64,000 bases of DNA from Thalassomonas sp. M1454 (GCF_007097525.1 NZ_VKDD01000001.1:321554-385553); one strand, 5' to 3'; counted from the first letter of the stretch, positions 27,579 to 37,657 are shown. The notes: generated from the sequence alone by a model not told the origin. Numbers and translations: made by a program.

Positions 27579-28019
27579 ATGAACAGACACACAAAACTTG
27601 CCATTCTTATTGCACCAATTTTAGCTATTGGTGGCTATATCGCCTCTGACTTTTATTTAGCGCACGATGCAGAGCAAACAAAATTTATTCAACTAACGAC
27701 GGAAAGCTCTTGTGATGTGCTCGCCGGTAAGTGTGTATTAAGCAGTGGCGAGTTCAAAGCCAACGTATATGATGAAAATGGCGTAACTCATGTAAACACT
27801 ACATTTCCTCTTGATACTGCAACATTATTTTTAGTTGATTCATCTGATGTAGCAACGGTTTACCCTTTACAAATGAGTGACTCTCCTTATTATTGGTTTA
27901 ATAAAACCCCACTTAGAGAGCTAAATGGTACACAAGGTGATAGTCAAAAAATGCGATTAGTGTTACAAATAAAGGGTGGGCAATATATAAGCGAGTTTTA
28001 TACTCAAAATGGTGGCTAG
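27579..28019 (+). CDS. Uncharacterised signal-anchored protein upstream of crbS
   Basis: A 146-aa protein not recognised by family. I start at the ATG at 27579 (AGGAAA eight bases upstream) rather than the in-frame TTG just before it. One N-terminal hydrophobic segment (about 7-25) would anchor or export it. The rest looks like a small beta-rich domain with a close cysteine pair, SSCDVLAGKCVLSSGEFK, that could form a disulfide in the periplasm. It ends 43 bp before the CrbS-like kinase and is probably co-transcribed. A role in acetate sensing is a guess from position. Confidence 0.7.
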   Translation: MNRHTKLAILIAPILAIGGYIASDFYLAHDAEQTKFIQLTTESSCDVLAGKCVLSSGEFKANVYDENGVTHVNTTFPLDTATLFLVDSSDVATVYPLQMSDSPYYWFNKTPLRELNGTQGDSQKMRLVLQIKGGQYISEFYTQNGG

Positions 28020-28062
28020 CGGCCATTTGCTAACACATTAAACAATAATAGAGAGCAATTAA

Positions 28063-31000
28063 ATGTTCCAAAACTGGCAATTAGCCACATTAAGTTTAGT
28101 TTATATCGGTTTACTCTTTATTATTGCCTATTTAGGCGATAAATATAGACATAAATTAGTCGGCAATGCCAAAGCGATAATTTACGCTCTTACCTTAGGG
28201 GTGTATTGTACTTCTTGGAGTTTCTTAGGAACTACAGCACAAGCCTCAACCAATATATTTTCTCATATCCCTATCTATTTAGGCCCTATTTTACTGTTTG
28301 TTTTTGCTTGGCCTTTCATCCAGCGCATTATTAGAGTCAGCTTAAAACTAAATTTAACATCGATTGCCGACTTACTTGCCGCCCGCTTTGGTAAGTCACA
28401 TAACTTAGCCATTCTTGTGACTATAGTTGCTTTGATTGGAACCTTGCCATACATGGCTTTACAGCTTAAAGCGATAGTCTACTCTTTCGAGTTGTTGCAA
28501 ATAAACAATAACGTTAATGCATGGCAGTTAGGTTTAATCATTTCCCTGGTGTTAGCGGTATTTACTGTCGTTTTCGGCATTAGAAATATCGATGTTCATG
28601 AATGTCACCCTGGGGTTATGTTGGCTATTGCATTTGAATCATTGGTTAAGCTTTTTGCCTTTATTGCTGTAGGCATTTTTGTCTGTTTTATGCTGTTCGA
28701 TTCCCCTTCTCAATTATGGCAAAAAGCAAATATCGATACCGAACAACAACTATCCCTACCAAATATTTCAGCCATGCTCGGCATGTTAATTATCGCCATG
28801 GCAGCGTTTCTGTCATTACCAAGACAATTCCAAGTGATGGTGGTTGAAGCTAGAGGTGAAAGCGATACTAAGTTTAGCCGCAGAGTATTTCCAATTTATA
28901 TTTTGATATTTGCATTACTCGCGATTCCTCTTGGTTTAGCTGGTGAAATGTTATTTGATAGCAGCATAGCTGAAGATTCGTATGTGCTATTGCTGCCAGG
29001 CTTAGAGAATCAGTTTTGGCTTTCATTACTGGTTTTCCTTGGCGCAATTTCAGCAGCAAGTTCTATGCTGATCATCTCATCAATTGCCCTTAGTACTATG
29101 ATCAGTAACGAGATAGTGTTCCCGCTATTATTCCGCAGCGGTCAGCAGCAGAATAATTATGAGAGTTTCCGCTTAAAGCTACTGAACATAAGAAAATTCT
29201 TAGTCTTACTCATTATTATGCTTGGTTACGGTGCTTTTTTAATGGTTTCACCTGGCGCGCTTTCCTCTCTAGGTGAAATATCATTTGGTGCTATAGCGCA
29301 ATTAACTCCAGCTCTGGTAGCCGCATTTTACTGGCGACATGCTAGTTTAACCGGTGTATTTAGTGGTATTGCTACCGGATTTTCTTTGTGGTGTTTGTTG
29401 AACTTTTTACCCGCTCTAGGTTTTTATCAACAACCATTAAGTGGCGTTTCTTTATCGGTAAATACTAGCTCTACGTTAATCAGTTTAGGCTGTAACATCA
29501 TTGTTATGTGGGCAATTTCATTATTAAGCCGTCAAAGCGTACATGAACGAGTACAAGCAGCTTTCTTCTCAGAAGATTCAACCAATGTAGCTATCCCACA
29601 AAGAAAAAGCAGCATTGATAGCTCCGAATTAAAGTTGTTATTAGCAAACTTTGTTGGTGAAGATAAAGCCGAATTAAGCTTTGTAGAGTTTGAACAAAGC
29701 ATTGATAAAAGTGCAATGAACAACAACCAATATAAACAAGCACTATTGCAGCATTGTGAACAAACACTGGCAGCGGTAATGGGCTCAGCCTCAGCAAAGT
29801 TGGTATTAAAATCGGCCTTACAAGGACGAAACATCAACCTAACTGAACTAGCGAAATTAGTTGAAGAAACCTCAACTCAGCAGCAGCAATTTAATCAAAA
29901 CGTATTACAAAGTGCCATCGAAAACGCCAGCGAAGGTATTTCCATTGTCGATAAAAACTTAAACTTGATGGCATGGAATAAAAAATATCTAGAGCTATTT
30001 AATTACCCTGAAGAGATGATTTACATCGGCAGTCCAGTTGAAAATTTAATACGTTACAACGCGTTGCAGGGCTTTTGTGGTGATGGTGATATTGACAATG
30101 AGGTAGAGAAACGCCTTAACCATTTACGGGCAGGTACATCACATATTTCTGAAAAAGAGCACAACACAGGCCAAGTTATCCGTATTGAGGGCAACCCTTT
30201 ACCTGATGGCGGCTTTGTTATGATTTTTAGGGATATAACTAAATACCGCCAAGCAGAAAAAATATTAAAAGCAGAAAACTTAGATCTAGAAAGCTTAGTT
30301 GCCGAGCGCACTAAAAAACTTGAATCAGTTAATAGTGAGCTTGCTATAGCTCGAGAAAAAGCAGAGCAAGCTAACCGTAAAAAAAGTTTATATTTAAAAG
30401 CATGTAGCCATGATCTAATGCAACCATTAGAAGCGGCACGCTTGTTTACTTCGGCATTAACTGATGAAAACAAGCTCAGTGATAGCCAAAAACGACAAGT
30501 AAATAATATTGATCATGCCTTGCGCGTAGCCAACGATTTACTGGCAAATTTAGGTGAAATGGCTCGCATTGAAGGCGGTAGCATAAAGCCAAATATCGAG
30601 TCTTTTTGTTTAAATGATATCTTAAGCCAACTCGAACAAGAGTTCTCTGCTGCAGCGCTTGAATACAATATTGAATTTAAAGTGTTCACCTCACATCAAT
30701 GGATCCGCTCAGACAAACACTTACTGCGTCGTATACTGCAAAACTTATTAACCAACGCATTTCGTTATGCCAGTCCAGGCAAGGTGGTGGTTGCGGCAAA
30801 ATTATTTGAGGATCAGTTAAAAATTCAAGTCGTTGATAACGGCCCAGGTATTCCTCTTGATAAGCAAAAGCTAGTATTTGAACAATTTACACAATTGCAT
30901 ACCAATGCCAGTCAAAGCGCTAAAGGGTTAGGTTTAGGCTTAAGTATTACGCAATCTTTGGCACAAATGTTAGGCCACCAACTACAGCTAGAGTCTGAGC

Positions 31001-31485
31001 CTGATCATGGCTGTAACTTTTCAATAATGGTGCCACAAACAGGCGCAGAGCAAATCGTAGATATAGCGCCAACTCCTAAGGTTGGCTTACAAGGTGTTAC
31101 GGTAATGTGTATCGATAACGACCCTAAAGTTTTAGAGGGGATGCTAGACCTACTTAACGCTTGGCAATGTAATGTTTATGGGGCAAGTTCAATTCAACAA
31201 GCCAAAGACCTTTATGCACGCCACTCTAATATTGAAATCTTGTTAGTTGATTATCAACTAGATAATGATGAAGATGGCCTTACGTTAATCAAAGAAATTC
31301 GCTTGCAAGCACAACGGAAACTACCAGCAATACTTATTACAGCAACTACAGAGCATGATATACAGGATAAAACCGAAAATGCAGGCGTAGGCTATATGAG
31401 AAAAATGGTTAAACCTGCAGCCCTAAGGGCTATGATGAGTGCTATGCTAACTGAGTCTTTACAACAAAATTATTCACCGAAATAG
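28063..31485 (+). CDS. crbS: CrbS-like hybrid sensor kinase with sodium/solute-symporter input domain
   Basis: A 1140-aa inner-membrane hybrid kinase. Residues 1 to about 500 form a symporter (SLC5/SSF) domain of about thirteen helices. A linker (500-600) and a PAS domain (about 615-725, ASEGISIVDKNLNLMAWNKKYLELF) follow. A coiled coil leads into HisKA with H-box ACSHDLMQPLEAARLF (His783). HATPase motifs are NLLTNAFRYASPG, DNGPGIPLDKQ and GLGLGLSI. The C-terminal receiver has Asp1063 (LLVDYQLD) and Lys in KMVKP. This layout matches CrbS of Vibrio cholerae and MxtR of Pseudomonas, which control acs through the response regulator CrbR/ErdR. That gene type also lies here at 34109. Orthology is inferred. 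Confidence 0.88.
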   Translation: MFQNWQLATLSLVYIGLLFIIAYLGDKYRHKLVGNAKAIIYALTLGVYCTSWSFLGTTAQASTNIFSHIPIYLGPILLFVFAWPFIQRIIRVSLKLNLTSIADLLAARFGKSHNLAILVTIVALIGTLPYMALQLKAIVYSFELLQINNNVNAWQLGLIISLVLAVFTVVFGIRNIDVHECHPGVMLAIAFESLVKLFAFIAVGIFVCFMLFDSPSQLWQKANIDTEQQLSLPNISAMLGMLIIAMAAFLSLPRQFQVMVVEARGESDTKFSRRVFPIYILIFALLAIPLGLAGEMLFDSSIAEDSYVLLLPGLENQFWLSLLVFLGAISAASSMLIISSIALSTMISNEIVFPLLFRSGQQQNNYESFRLKLLNIRKFLVLLIIMLGYGAFLMVSPGALSSLGEISFGAIAQLTPALVAAFYWRHASLTGVFSGIATGFSLWCLLNFLPALGFYQQPLSGVSLSVNTSSTLISLGCNIIVMWAISLLSRQSVHERVQAAFFSEDSTNVAIPQRKSSIDSSELKLLLANFVGEDKAELSFVEFEQSIDKSAMNNNQYKQALLQHCEQTLAAVMGSASAKLVLKSALQGRNINLTELAKLVEETSTQQQQFNQNVLQSAIENASEGISIVDKNLNLMAWNKKYLELFNYPEEMIYIGSPVENLIRYNALQGFCGDGDIDNEVEKRLNHLRAGTSHISEKEHNTGQVIRIEGNPLPDGGFVMIFRDITKYRQAEKILKAENLDLESLVAERTKKLESVNSELAIAREKAEQANRKKSLYLKACSHDLMQPLEAARLFTSALTDENKLSDSQKRQVNNIDHALRVANDLLANLGEMARIEGGSIKPNIESFCLNDILSQLEQEFSAAALEYNIEFKVFTSHQWIRSDKHLLRRILQNLLTNAFRYASPGKVVVAAKLFEDQLKIQVVDNGPGIPLDKQKLVFEQFTQLHTNASQSAKGLGLGLSITQSLAQMLGHQLQLESEPDHGCNFSIMVPQTGAEQIVDIAPTPKVGLQGVTVMCIDNDPKVLEGMLDLLNAWQCNVYGASSIQQAKDLYARHSNIEILLVDYQLDNDEDGLTLIKEIRLQAQRKLPAILITATTEHDIQDKTENAGVGYMRKMVKPAALRAMMSAMLTESLQQNYSPK

Positions 31486-31614
31486 GATATCACTCATAGG
31501 TAGGTAACTTTTGTTAATAAAATTCTACTTTACTGCATCACACAAATAAAAATTAACATTATTGAAACAATAGTTTATCCTTAAAAATTGATTATAAAAA
31601 CAAGGATGTAACTA

Positions 31615-32250
31615 TTGTACCAATTCTTTATTTCCGACCTTAACCTCCCATACACCATAGCTTTAACGATCGTTTTTGGTGTAGCAATGTTAGAAGGTTT
31701 AGCTCTCCTTATTGGCGCTAGCTTGATGAGCCTACTCGATGACCTAGTTGATATCGATATTGACACGCAAGCCAATATATCAAATGGCGGACTAACCTCA
31801 TTACTTGGTTGGTTATGCTTAAATAAACTACCCCTTTTAGTTTGGTTAGTATTACTACTCACTAGTTTTGCATTGGGCGGGTTAATTTATAATTACATAG
31901 TAATTACTACGATACAGTTTGAATTTTTATTTTGGCTAAGCAAGCCTGTAGCGTTAATTACTGCTCTTATTAGTACGCATTACTTAGGCGCAAGGATTGC
32001 AAAAGTAATTCCTAAAAATGAATCATCAGCCACCTCTACAACTGAGTTTGCTGGTCGAGTTGCAACAATCACCTTAGGCAAAGCATCTAGTGGAAATGCT
32101 GCACAAGCTGTATTAATTGATGATTACCAACAAAAACACTATGTCATGGTGGAACCTGAGCAAAAAACGCAAGAATTTCCACAAGGCACTGACGTAGTAT
32201 TACTCGAGAAAAAGGCTAGCAGTTGGATTGCTGCGAGCTTAAAACAATAA
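31615..32250 (+). CDS. YqiJ-like membrane/OB-fold protein
   Basis: A 211-aa protein with three membrane helices (about 8-35, 70-92 and 98-120) and a C-terminal OB-fold-type domain from residue 135 (TTEFAGRVATITLGKASSGNAAQAVLIDDYQQKHYVMVEPE). This is the YqiJ layout, an NfeD-like partner of flotillins. The only suitable start is the TTG at 31615, with AAGGA nine bases before it, and the N-terminus that follows matches family form. It is 32 bp upstream of the flotillin gene, its expected operon partner in membrane microdomain organisation. Confidence 0.8.
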   Translation: MYQFFISDLNLPYTIALTIVFGVAMLEGLALLIGASLMSLLDDLVDIDIDTQANISNGGLTSLLGWLCLNKLPLLVWLVLLLTSFALGGLIYNYIVITTIQFEFLFWLSKPVALITALISTHYLGARIAKVIPKNESSATSTTEFAGRVATITLGKASSGNAAQAVLIDDYQQKHYVMVEPEQKTQEFPQGTDVVLLEKKASSWIAASLKQ

Positions 32251-32282
32251 CAACTAATAAAATTTAATAACAAGGACTCTTC

Positions 32283-34037
32283 ATGAACCAATTTGCCACA
32301 GGCGATAACTTAACATTCATTGCCATTATTGCTGGAGCTATTTTAATTTCATTGCTCACAATCGGCCTTATTTTCGCTAAACTTTATATTCGAGCGACTA
32401 AAGAAATTGCTTTTGTTCGAACCGGAATGGGCGGTGAGAAAGTAGTAAAAGACGGAGGGGCAATTGTACTACCAGTTGTACATGAGACTATTCCTGTAAA
32501 CATGAACACCCTACGGATTGAAGTTGAAAAAACACAAAAAGATGCACTTATCACTAAAGATAGAATGCGTGTTGATGTAAAGTCTGATTTCTACTTACGA
32601 GTTGCGCCAAACTCTGAAGGCATCTCTATGGCGGCACAAACGTTAGGTACTCGTACCATGCGAGTTGAAGAGCTTAAAAAACTAATGGAATCTAAATTTG
32701 TTGATGTACTTCGAGCCGTAGCAGCAGAAATGAGCATGACTGAAATGCACGAACAACGTACGGAGTTTGTACAAAAGGTACAACAAAGTGTGATGTCTGA
32801 TCTTGAAAAGAATGGCCTAGAGCTTGAATCAGTATCTTTAACAGGGTTTGATCAAACCGACCTACAATTTTTCAATGAAAACAACGCGTTTGATGCTGAA
32901 GGCCGAGCTCGTTTAGCTAAAATCATTGAAGAAAAGCGTAAAGAAACTAACGATATTGAACAAGAAAACCGCATAAAAATAGAGCAGCGTAATTTAGATG
33001 CAGAAAAGCAATCTCTAGAAATTCAGCAATCACAAAAAGAAGCGCAGTTAGCTCAAGAACAAGCGATTGAATTTAAACGTGTAGAACAACAAGCAGAAAT
33101 TGTTAAACAACGAGAGTTACGTGAGCGTGAAGAGCGTGAAGCTGAAATTTCAAAAGAAAAAGCTGTTGAAGCAGCTGAAATTGAAAAGTCTAAACAAATA
33201 GAAACTCAACAAATAGATAAAAGAAAAGCTATCGAGCAAGCGCGGATTCAGCAAGAAAAAGACATCGAAGTTTCAAATCAAGATAAGCAAATTGCAATTG
33301 CAGAAAAATCAGAAGAAGAATCAGCCGCACGAGCAAAAGCAGCTGAAGCAGAGAAAAGTAAAGTAGAAAAAGAAGAAGCCGTAATAACAACCCAGCAAGT
33401 TGCTCAAGCAAATCGTAAAAAAGAAATAGAAGTCATCGATGCAACAAAAGAAGCTGAACGCGAAGCTGTTGGAATTACAGTTCAAGCACAAGCGGAAATG
33501 AAAGCGGCAGAAGATAGATCTCAAGCAGTGCTTATAGAAGCAAAAGCTGACGCTGAATCGAAAAAACTGTCTGCAGAAGCTGATGAAAAAGTATACGCTG
33601 TTGAAGCTGCAGGTAAAGAGGCTCTTTATGAAGCAGAAAACAAACTTAGGGACGAGCAAGTTGAACTTCAAAAATCACTAGCAATACTTTCTGCACTACC
33701 AGAGATTGTTTCTAATGCAGTTAAACCTTTAGAAAACATAGATGGAATTAAAATTTTACAAGGTTTTGGGACCAATGCTGGTAACACGGTCGTTAATAAT
33801 GGTGAAGGTAGCGGAGCAACAAGCGGAGGCCTTGCTGAGCAGATAACCTCAGCAGCATTAGGTTATAGAGCTAACGCACCTTTAATTGATACTATGATGC
33901 GTGAACTTGGCATAGTGGATGCTAAGACAGGGACCCTAGATGATTTAATCACTGGCAACCATAATCTCGCCAACGATGCTATTACAGTTACCAAACAAAC
34001 GTTAAACGGAAGCAATCAGGCTCCGAACGCCGAGTAA
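32283..34037 (+). CDS. Flotillin family protein, YqiK-like
   Basis: A 584-aa protein with one N-terminal membrane helix (about 10-32) and then an SPFH/band-7 domain (about 35-210, VRTGMGGEKVVKDGGAIVLPVVHETIPVNMNTLRIEVEKTQKDALI...). A very long charged coiled coil runs from about 210 to 450, rich in Glu, Lys, Ala and Gln, as in flotillins. The tail after 470 is glycine- and Asn-rich. Flotillins scaffold membrane microdomains. It follows the YqiJ-like gene by 32 bp and is ended by a strong terminator. Its place between crbS and crbR is notable. Confidence 0.9.
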   Translation: MNQFATGDNLTFIAIIAGAILISLLTIGLIFAKLYIRATKEIAFVRTGMGGEKVVKDGGAIVLPVVHETIPVNMNTLRIEVEKTQKDALITKDRMRVDVKSDFYLRVAPNSEGISMAAQTLGTRTMRVEELKKLMESKFVDVLRAVAAEMSMTEMHEQRTEFVQKVQQSVMSDLEKNGLELESVSLTGFDQTDLQFFNENNAFDAEGRARLAKIIEEKRKETNDIEQENRIKIEQRNLDAEKQSLEIQQSQKEAQLAQEQAIEFKRVEQQAEIVKQRELREREEREAEISKEKAVEAAEIEKSKQIETQQIDKRKAIEQARIQQEKDIEVSNQDKQIAIAEKSEEESAARAKAAEAEKSKVEKEEAVITTQQVAQANRKKEIEVIDATKEAEREAVGITVQAQAEMKAAEDRSQAVLIEAKADAESKKLSAEADEKVYAVEAAGKEALYEAENKLRDEQVELQKSLAILSALPEIVSNAVKPLENIDGIKILQGFGTNAGNTVVNNGEGSGATSGGLAEQITSAALGYRANAPLIDTMMRELGIVDAKTGTLDDLITGNHNLANDAITVTKQTLNGSNQAPNAE

Positions 34038-34047
34038 TTTCAATAAA

Positions 34048-34075
34048 AAAACCAGCACAAATGGTGCTGGTTTTT
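34048..34075 (+). terminator. Terminator downstream of the flotillin gene
   Basis: CCAGCAC and GTGCTGG (34052-34058 and 34064-34070) with flanking A and T runs make a bidirectional intrinsic terminator between the converging yqiK-like and crbR-like genes. Confidence 0.85.
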
Positions 34076-34108
34076 GTTGATTGCAAGTAAGCTAAAAGCA
34101 GAGCGCTA

Positions 34109-34777
34109 TTACAGACTTATCTCTTGTGAAAAATCTGTTTCAGTTAAATCTAACTGACCTAATACAATCACCGCTTGTGTACGGTTTCGTACATCTAACT
34201 TTTTAAATATTGCTGTTGCGTGCGCTTTAATGGTCGCTTCAGAAACATTTAAATCATAAGCAATTTGCTTATTTAACAGGCCTTCAGCAAACATAAGTAA
34301 AATTTTATATTGTTGTTGGGTAAGGCTAGCAATACGTTTAGCAACTAATGCTTTACTGTCAGGTTGCGTGCTAGAAGAGGTTGTCTCAGGAGTCCATAGT
34401 TCACCAGACAGCACCTTATTAATGGCTGTGAATATAGTTGAAACATCTGTAGATTTAGGAATAAAACCTGCTGCACCATAATTCATAGCTTGGGTTATGG
34501 TGTCGATATCTTCATAAGCTGAAACCACAACAACAGGAATTTGAGGAAAATGCTGGCGAACATGAATTAAGGTATTAAAGCCATGAGCTCCAGGAATATT
34601 AAGATCAAGTAAAAGTAGGTCTGAATCACTATCTGATAATAGCAATTTATCTAATTCTTCGACCGTTTCGGCTTGTAACCATTTGGTGCTCGACATCCGC
34701 TCTTTTAAGGTTTCTAGCAATGCTTGCCTAAACAGTGGATGGTCATCGGCAATGATAACTTTCTCTGGTGAAAACAT
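34109..34777 (-). CDS. crbR: CrbR-like response regulator, LuxR (NarL) family
   Basis: A 222-aa cytoplasmic regulator. The N-terminal receiver domain has the acidic DD at 11-12, the phospho-acceptor Asp58 in LLLLDLNIPG and a Lys in FIPKSTD. The C-terminal LuxR helix-turn-helix (about 150-210) has LTQQQYKILLMFAEGLLNKQIAYDLNVSEATIKAHATAIFKKLDVRNRTQAV. It converges on the flotillin gene and lies 2.6 kb from the CrbS-like kinase, the pair known to switch on acs in Vibrio and Pseudomonas. It is a likely binder of the acs palindromes. Its own upstream region has the related-looking AAGACTTTAGGCTAA (from about 34839), a possible autoregulatory site. Confidence 0.87.
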   Translation of the reverse strand: MFSPEKVIIADDHPLFRQALLETLKERMSSTKWLQAETVEELDKLLLSDSDSDLLLLDLNIPGAHGFNTLIHVRQHFPQIPVVVVSAYEDIDTITQAMNYGAAGFIPKSTDVSTIFTAINKVLSGELWTPETTSSSTQPDSKALVAKRIASLTQQQYKILLMFAEGLLNKQIAYDLNVSEATIKAHATAIFKKLDVRNRTQAVIVLGQLDLTETDFSQEISL

Positions 34778-34889
34778 TTTATATTGTCCCTACTATTATT
34801 TCCCTATTCATTGTAAGGGTTTTGTAAAGATAATGTTATAAGACTTTAGGCTAATAGCAAATGTTTTTCGACTAAATGGTTGTAGTAAA

Positions 34890-34920
34890 TAAAAAACCGC
34901 CTAAATAACATTAGACGGTT
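34890..34920 (-). terminator. Terminator of the DUF4212-like gene
   Basis: AACCGCCTAA (34895-34904) and TTAGACGGTT (34911-34920) form a 10-bp stem with one mismatch. On the minus strand it is followed by TTTTTTATTT. It stands 14 bp past the stop of the gene at 34934. Confidence 0.8.
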
Positions 34921-34933
34921 TGAAGAAGTGATA

Positions 34934-35293
34934 TTAAGAATGTAACTGAGTTTGTTGGTATTGCTCTCGTAATCGAGCTTTCGTTAATTTAGCCGGGTTT
35001 TTATTTTGTAAACCAAGTTTAAGCTTGATCCGATTCATCCAAGTCAAATAAGAAACCAACAGCAACAAATGAAATGCCATAGCAGCAACTTCACTATATA
35101 AATAACTTAAAGGAAAGTTAAACACACTAACTTGCATTAACCATTCGTTTAAAACGATACCAAAGCCAAATGTAACCATAAGCCAGATACCAGTTAATAT
35201 ATAAAATACTTTTTTACTTGCTTGCCAATACAAATCTAAACGTTCGTCCATGGATTTTAGAGATGTGTATTGCGATATATTTTCTTTCGCCAT
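34934..35293 (-). CDS. DUF4212-like small membrane protein without a symporter partner
   Basis: A 119-aa protein with two membrane helices. The stretch YWQASKKVFYILTGIWLMVTFGFGIVLNEWLMQ lines up with the start of the DUF4212 subunit at 25377 (YW...IWF.VSFGFG.LL), and WMNRIKLKLG mirrors its C-terminal MNKLDKK. It has an extra charged tail of about 30 residues. I start at the ATG at 35293, five bases after GGGGAA; an ATG four codons earlier lacks a site. No symporter gene is adjacent. The nearest gene is crbR, so it may act with the sensory symporter domain of CrbS. That is a hypothesis. Confidence 0.75.
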   Translation of the reverse strand: MAKENISQYTSLKSMDERLDLYWQASKKVFYILTGIWLMVTFGFGIVLNEWLMQVSVFNFPLSYLYSEVAAMAFHLLLLVSYLTWMNRIKLKLGLQNKNPAKLTKARLREQYQQTQLHS

Positions 35294-35462
35294 ATATTTC
35301 CCCATTTTTCTGCAAAGCTATTTGGATTTTATTATTATTTTTATATTTTTTTATATTATTAAGCGCTCGTATTTTTACTTGTTATTGCTTTTGAAATAGT
35401 ACGAGTGTTCAAACACAATATACTAGCTTGATGAAAAATAAAATAGCCAATAGAAAAAAAAC

Positions 35463-35490
35463 AAAAAAAAGGCACCCCGCAGGATGCCTC
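35463..35490 (-). terminator. Terminator of the prolyl oligopeptidase gene
   Basis: GGCACCC (35471-35477) pairs with GGATGCC (35482-35488) with one wobble. On the minus strand the stem is followed by eight T residues. Confidence 0.85.
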
Positions 35491-35509
35491 TTGCATTACA
35501 AATTACTGA

Positions 35510-37657
35510 CTACAGTTGCTTTACGCCCATATTGTAAAGGGTAAAGCTAAAGATATCTGCGTATTGTTCAATGGTTTTAGCAACAGGTGTCCCTGCACCA
35601 TGACCAGCATTAGTTTCAATACGAATAAGCGTTGGCGCACTGCCTGCTTGCTTATCTTGTAAGTGGGCAGCAAACTTAAATGAGTGTGCTGGCACAACTC
35701 GATCATCATGATCTCCAGTTGTGACCATAGTCGCAGGATAACTAACTCCAGGTTTTACATTATGTACTGGTGAGTAAGCTTGTAAATATTCAAACATTTC
35801 TTTACTTTGCTCAGCTGTACCGTAATCGTAAGCCCAACCAGCACCTGCCGTAAAAGTATGGTAGCGCAGCATGTCTAATACACCAACGGCTGGCAAAGCA
35901 ACTTGCATTAAGTCTGGACGTTGCGTCATCACAGCGCCAACCAATAAGCCACCATTAGAGCCACCACGAACGGCTAGATAGTCACTCGAAGTATATTGTT
36001 CTTTAATTAAATATTCGGCTGCGGCTATAAAGTCATCAAACACATTTTGTTTTTGCAGTTTCGTACCAGCATCATGCCATTTTTTACCGTATTCACCACC
36101 GCCACGTAAGTTGGCAACAGCGTAAATACCACCTTGCTCCATCCACACAGCATTAGCAATTGAGAAACTTGGCGTTAGACTAATATTAAAACCACCGTAA
36201 CCATATAAAATAGTTGGGTTATTACCATTAAGTTCTATATCTTTTTTATGGGTAATAATCATTGGTACCTTAGTACCATCTTTCGATGTGTAAAATACTT
36301 GTTTTGACACATAGTCATCACTATTAAATTTAGCGCCAGAGGCTAAATAAACTTCCGACTTACCTGATGCAACATCAAAACGATAGATTGTTGATGCTAC
36401 TTTGTAGTTAGTGAAAGAGTAGTACAAGGTGCTTGCGCTAGCTTTACCAGAAATGCTTGAAACACTACCTACACCTGGCAAGGTTACTTCTCTAACTAAT
36501 TTACCATTGAAGTCATACTGGTTAACTTTTGAAATCGCATCAACCATATACTCAGTAAAAATAAAGCCACCACCAACAGATGGTACTAATACGTTTTCAG
36601 TTTCAGCAATCAAATCTATCCAGTTTTCAACACTTGGATTATTCGCATCTACGGTAACGATTTTTTTATTTGGCGCATTTAAATTAGTAACAAAGAAAAG
36701 CTTATCACCTTCATTATGAAGTAAATAAGTATCTGATTTTTGGTGATCGAGAATGTTAATTAGCTTGCTATCAGCTTTAGTTAAATCTTTTATGTATAGA
36801 TCGTTACCTGACGTTGATTGCGCACCAGTAACAATTAAAAAGCGATTATCTTCGCTAACTTCACCAGCAATATAACGACGTTTTTCATCTTCGCTAGCAC
36901 CAAATATAACTTGGTCTTGTGATTGTGCTTGACCTAACTTGTGGTAATACAATTTATGTTGATCAGTTTTAGCCGATAACTCACTACCTTTTGGCTTGTC
37001 GTAGCTAGAGTAATAGAAACCTTCGTTTTTATACCAAGAAATCCCTGAGAATTTAACGTCTACTAACGCTTCTTCTAGAGGCTGCTTAGTTTCAACGTCA
37101 ATAACAATAATTTTACGCCAGTCACTACCGCCTTCAGAAATAGCGTATGCAGCAATAGAACCATCTTTTGAAAAACTCAACGTACTTAATGAAGTAGTTC
37201 CATCGGCACTAAATTTATTTGGATCGAGGAAAAGTTCAACTTCACCACCATCTTTTTGACGATAAACAGCATATTGATTTTGCAGACCATCATTTTTATA
37301 GAAATAAGTATATTCACCTTCGGTAAAAGGTGCGCTGAACTTCTCATAATTCCAAAGCTCTTCTAAACGAGATTTGATTTTGTTTTTATATGGAATAGCA
37401 TTTAAATAATCAAAGGTTACTTTATTTTCTGCTGTAACCCATGCCGCAGTTTCTTCACTACGGTCATCTTCTAACCAACGGTATGGGTCGGCTACTTCAG
37501 TATCAAAATACTTATCAACCACATCACCTTTGCGAGTAATTGGGTAATTAATTGAATGATTTGGTTCTACTTGAGAGGTTGTAACTTGTTGCTCGGCATT
37601 GTCATTACCACAAGCGGTTAACAGGCCTGCAAGGCATAATAAGGTCATTTTTTTCAT
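35510..37657 (-). CDS. Prolyl oligopeptidase family serine peptidase, lipoprotein
   Basis: S9A peptidase of 715 aa cleaving after proline in short peptides. A lipoprotein signal peptide (lipobox LTAC, Cys16) targets it to the periplasm or outer membrane. After an N-terminal segment ([33 protein letters not shown]) comes a seven-blade propeller. The C-terminal alpha/beta hydrolase has the Ser nucleophile in [12 protein letters not shown] (about 567), Asp in GDHDDRVVP and His in NAGHGAGTP. The triad is complete. It is a single-gene unit with its own terminator. Confidence 0.94.
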   Translation of the reverse strand: MKKMTLLCLAGLLTACGNDNAEQQVTTSQVEPNHSINYPITRKGDVVDKYFDTEVADPYRWLEDDRSEETAAWVTAENKVTFDYLNAIPYKNKIKSRLEELWNYEKFSAPFTEGEYTYFYKNDGLQNQYAVYRQKDGGEVELFLDPNKFSADGTTSLSTLSFSKDGSIAAYAISEGGSDWRKIIVIDVETKQPLEEALVDVKFSGISWYKNEGFYYSSYDKPKGSELSAKTDQHKLYYHKLGQAQSQDQVIFGASEDEKRRYIAGEVSEDNRFLIVTGAQSTSGNDLYIKDLTKADSKLINILDHQKSDTYLLHNEGDKLFFVTNLNAPNKKIVTVDANNPSVENWIDLIAETENVLVPSVGGGFIFTEYMVDAISKVNQYDFNGKLVREVTLPGVGSVSSISGKASASTLYYSFTNYKVASTIYRFDVASGKSEVYLASGAKFNSDDYVSKQVFYTSKDGTKVPMIITHKKDIELNGNNPTILYGYGGFNISLTPSFSIANAVWMEQGGIYAVANLRGGGEYGKKWHDAGTKLQKQNVFDDFIAAAEYLIKEQYTSSDYLAVRGGSNGGLLVGAVMTQRPDLMQVALPAVGVLDMLRYHTFTAGAGWAYDYGTAEQSKEMFEYLQAYSPVHNVKPGVSYPATMVTTGDHDDRVVPAHSFKFAAHLQDKQAGSAPTLIRIETNAGHGAGTPVAKTIEQYADIFSFTLYNMGVKQL

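Noticed and set aside
33229-33671. Long antisense ORFs inside the flotillin gene
   Set aside because: They are the complement of the coiled-coil codons, giving Leu/Phe/Cys-rich nonsense; the flotillin frame is clearly the coding one.
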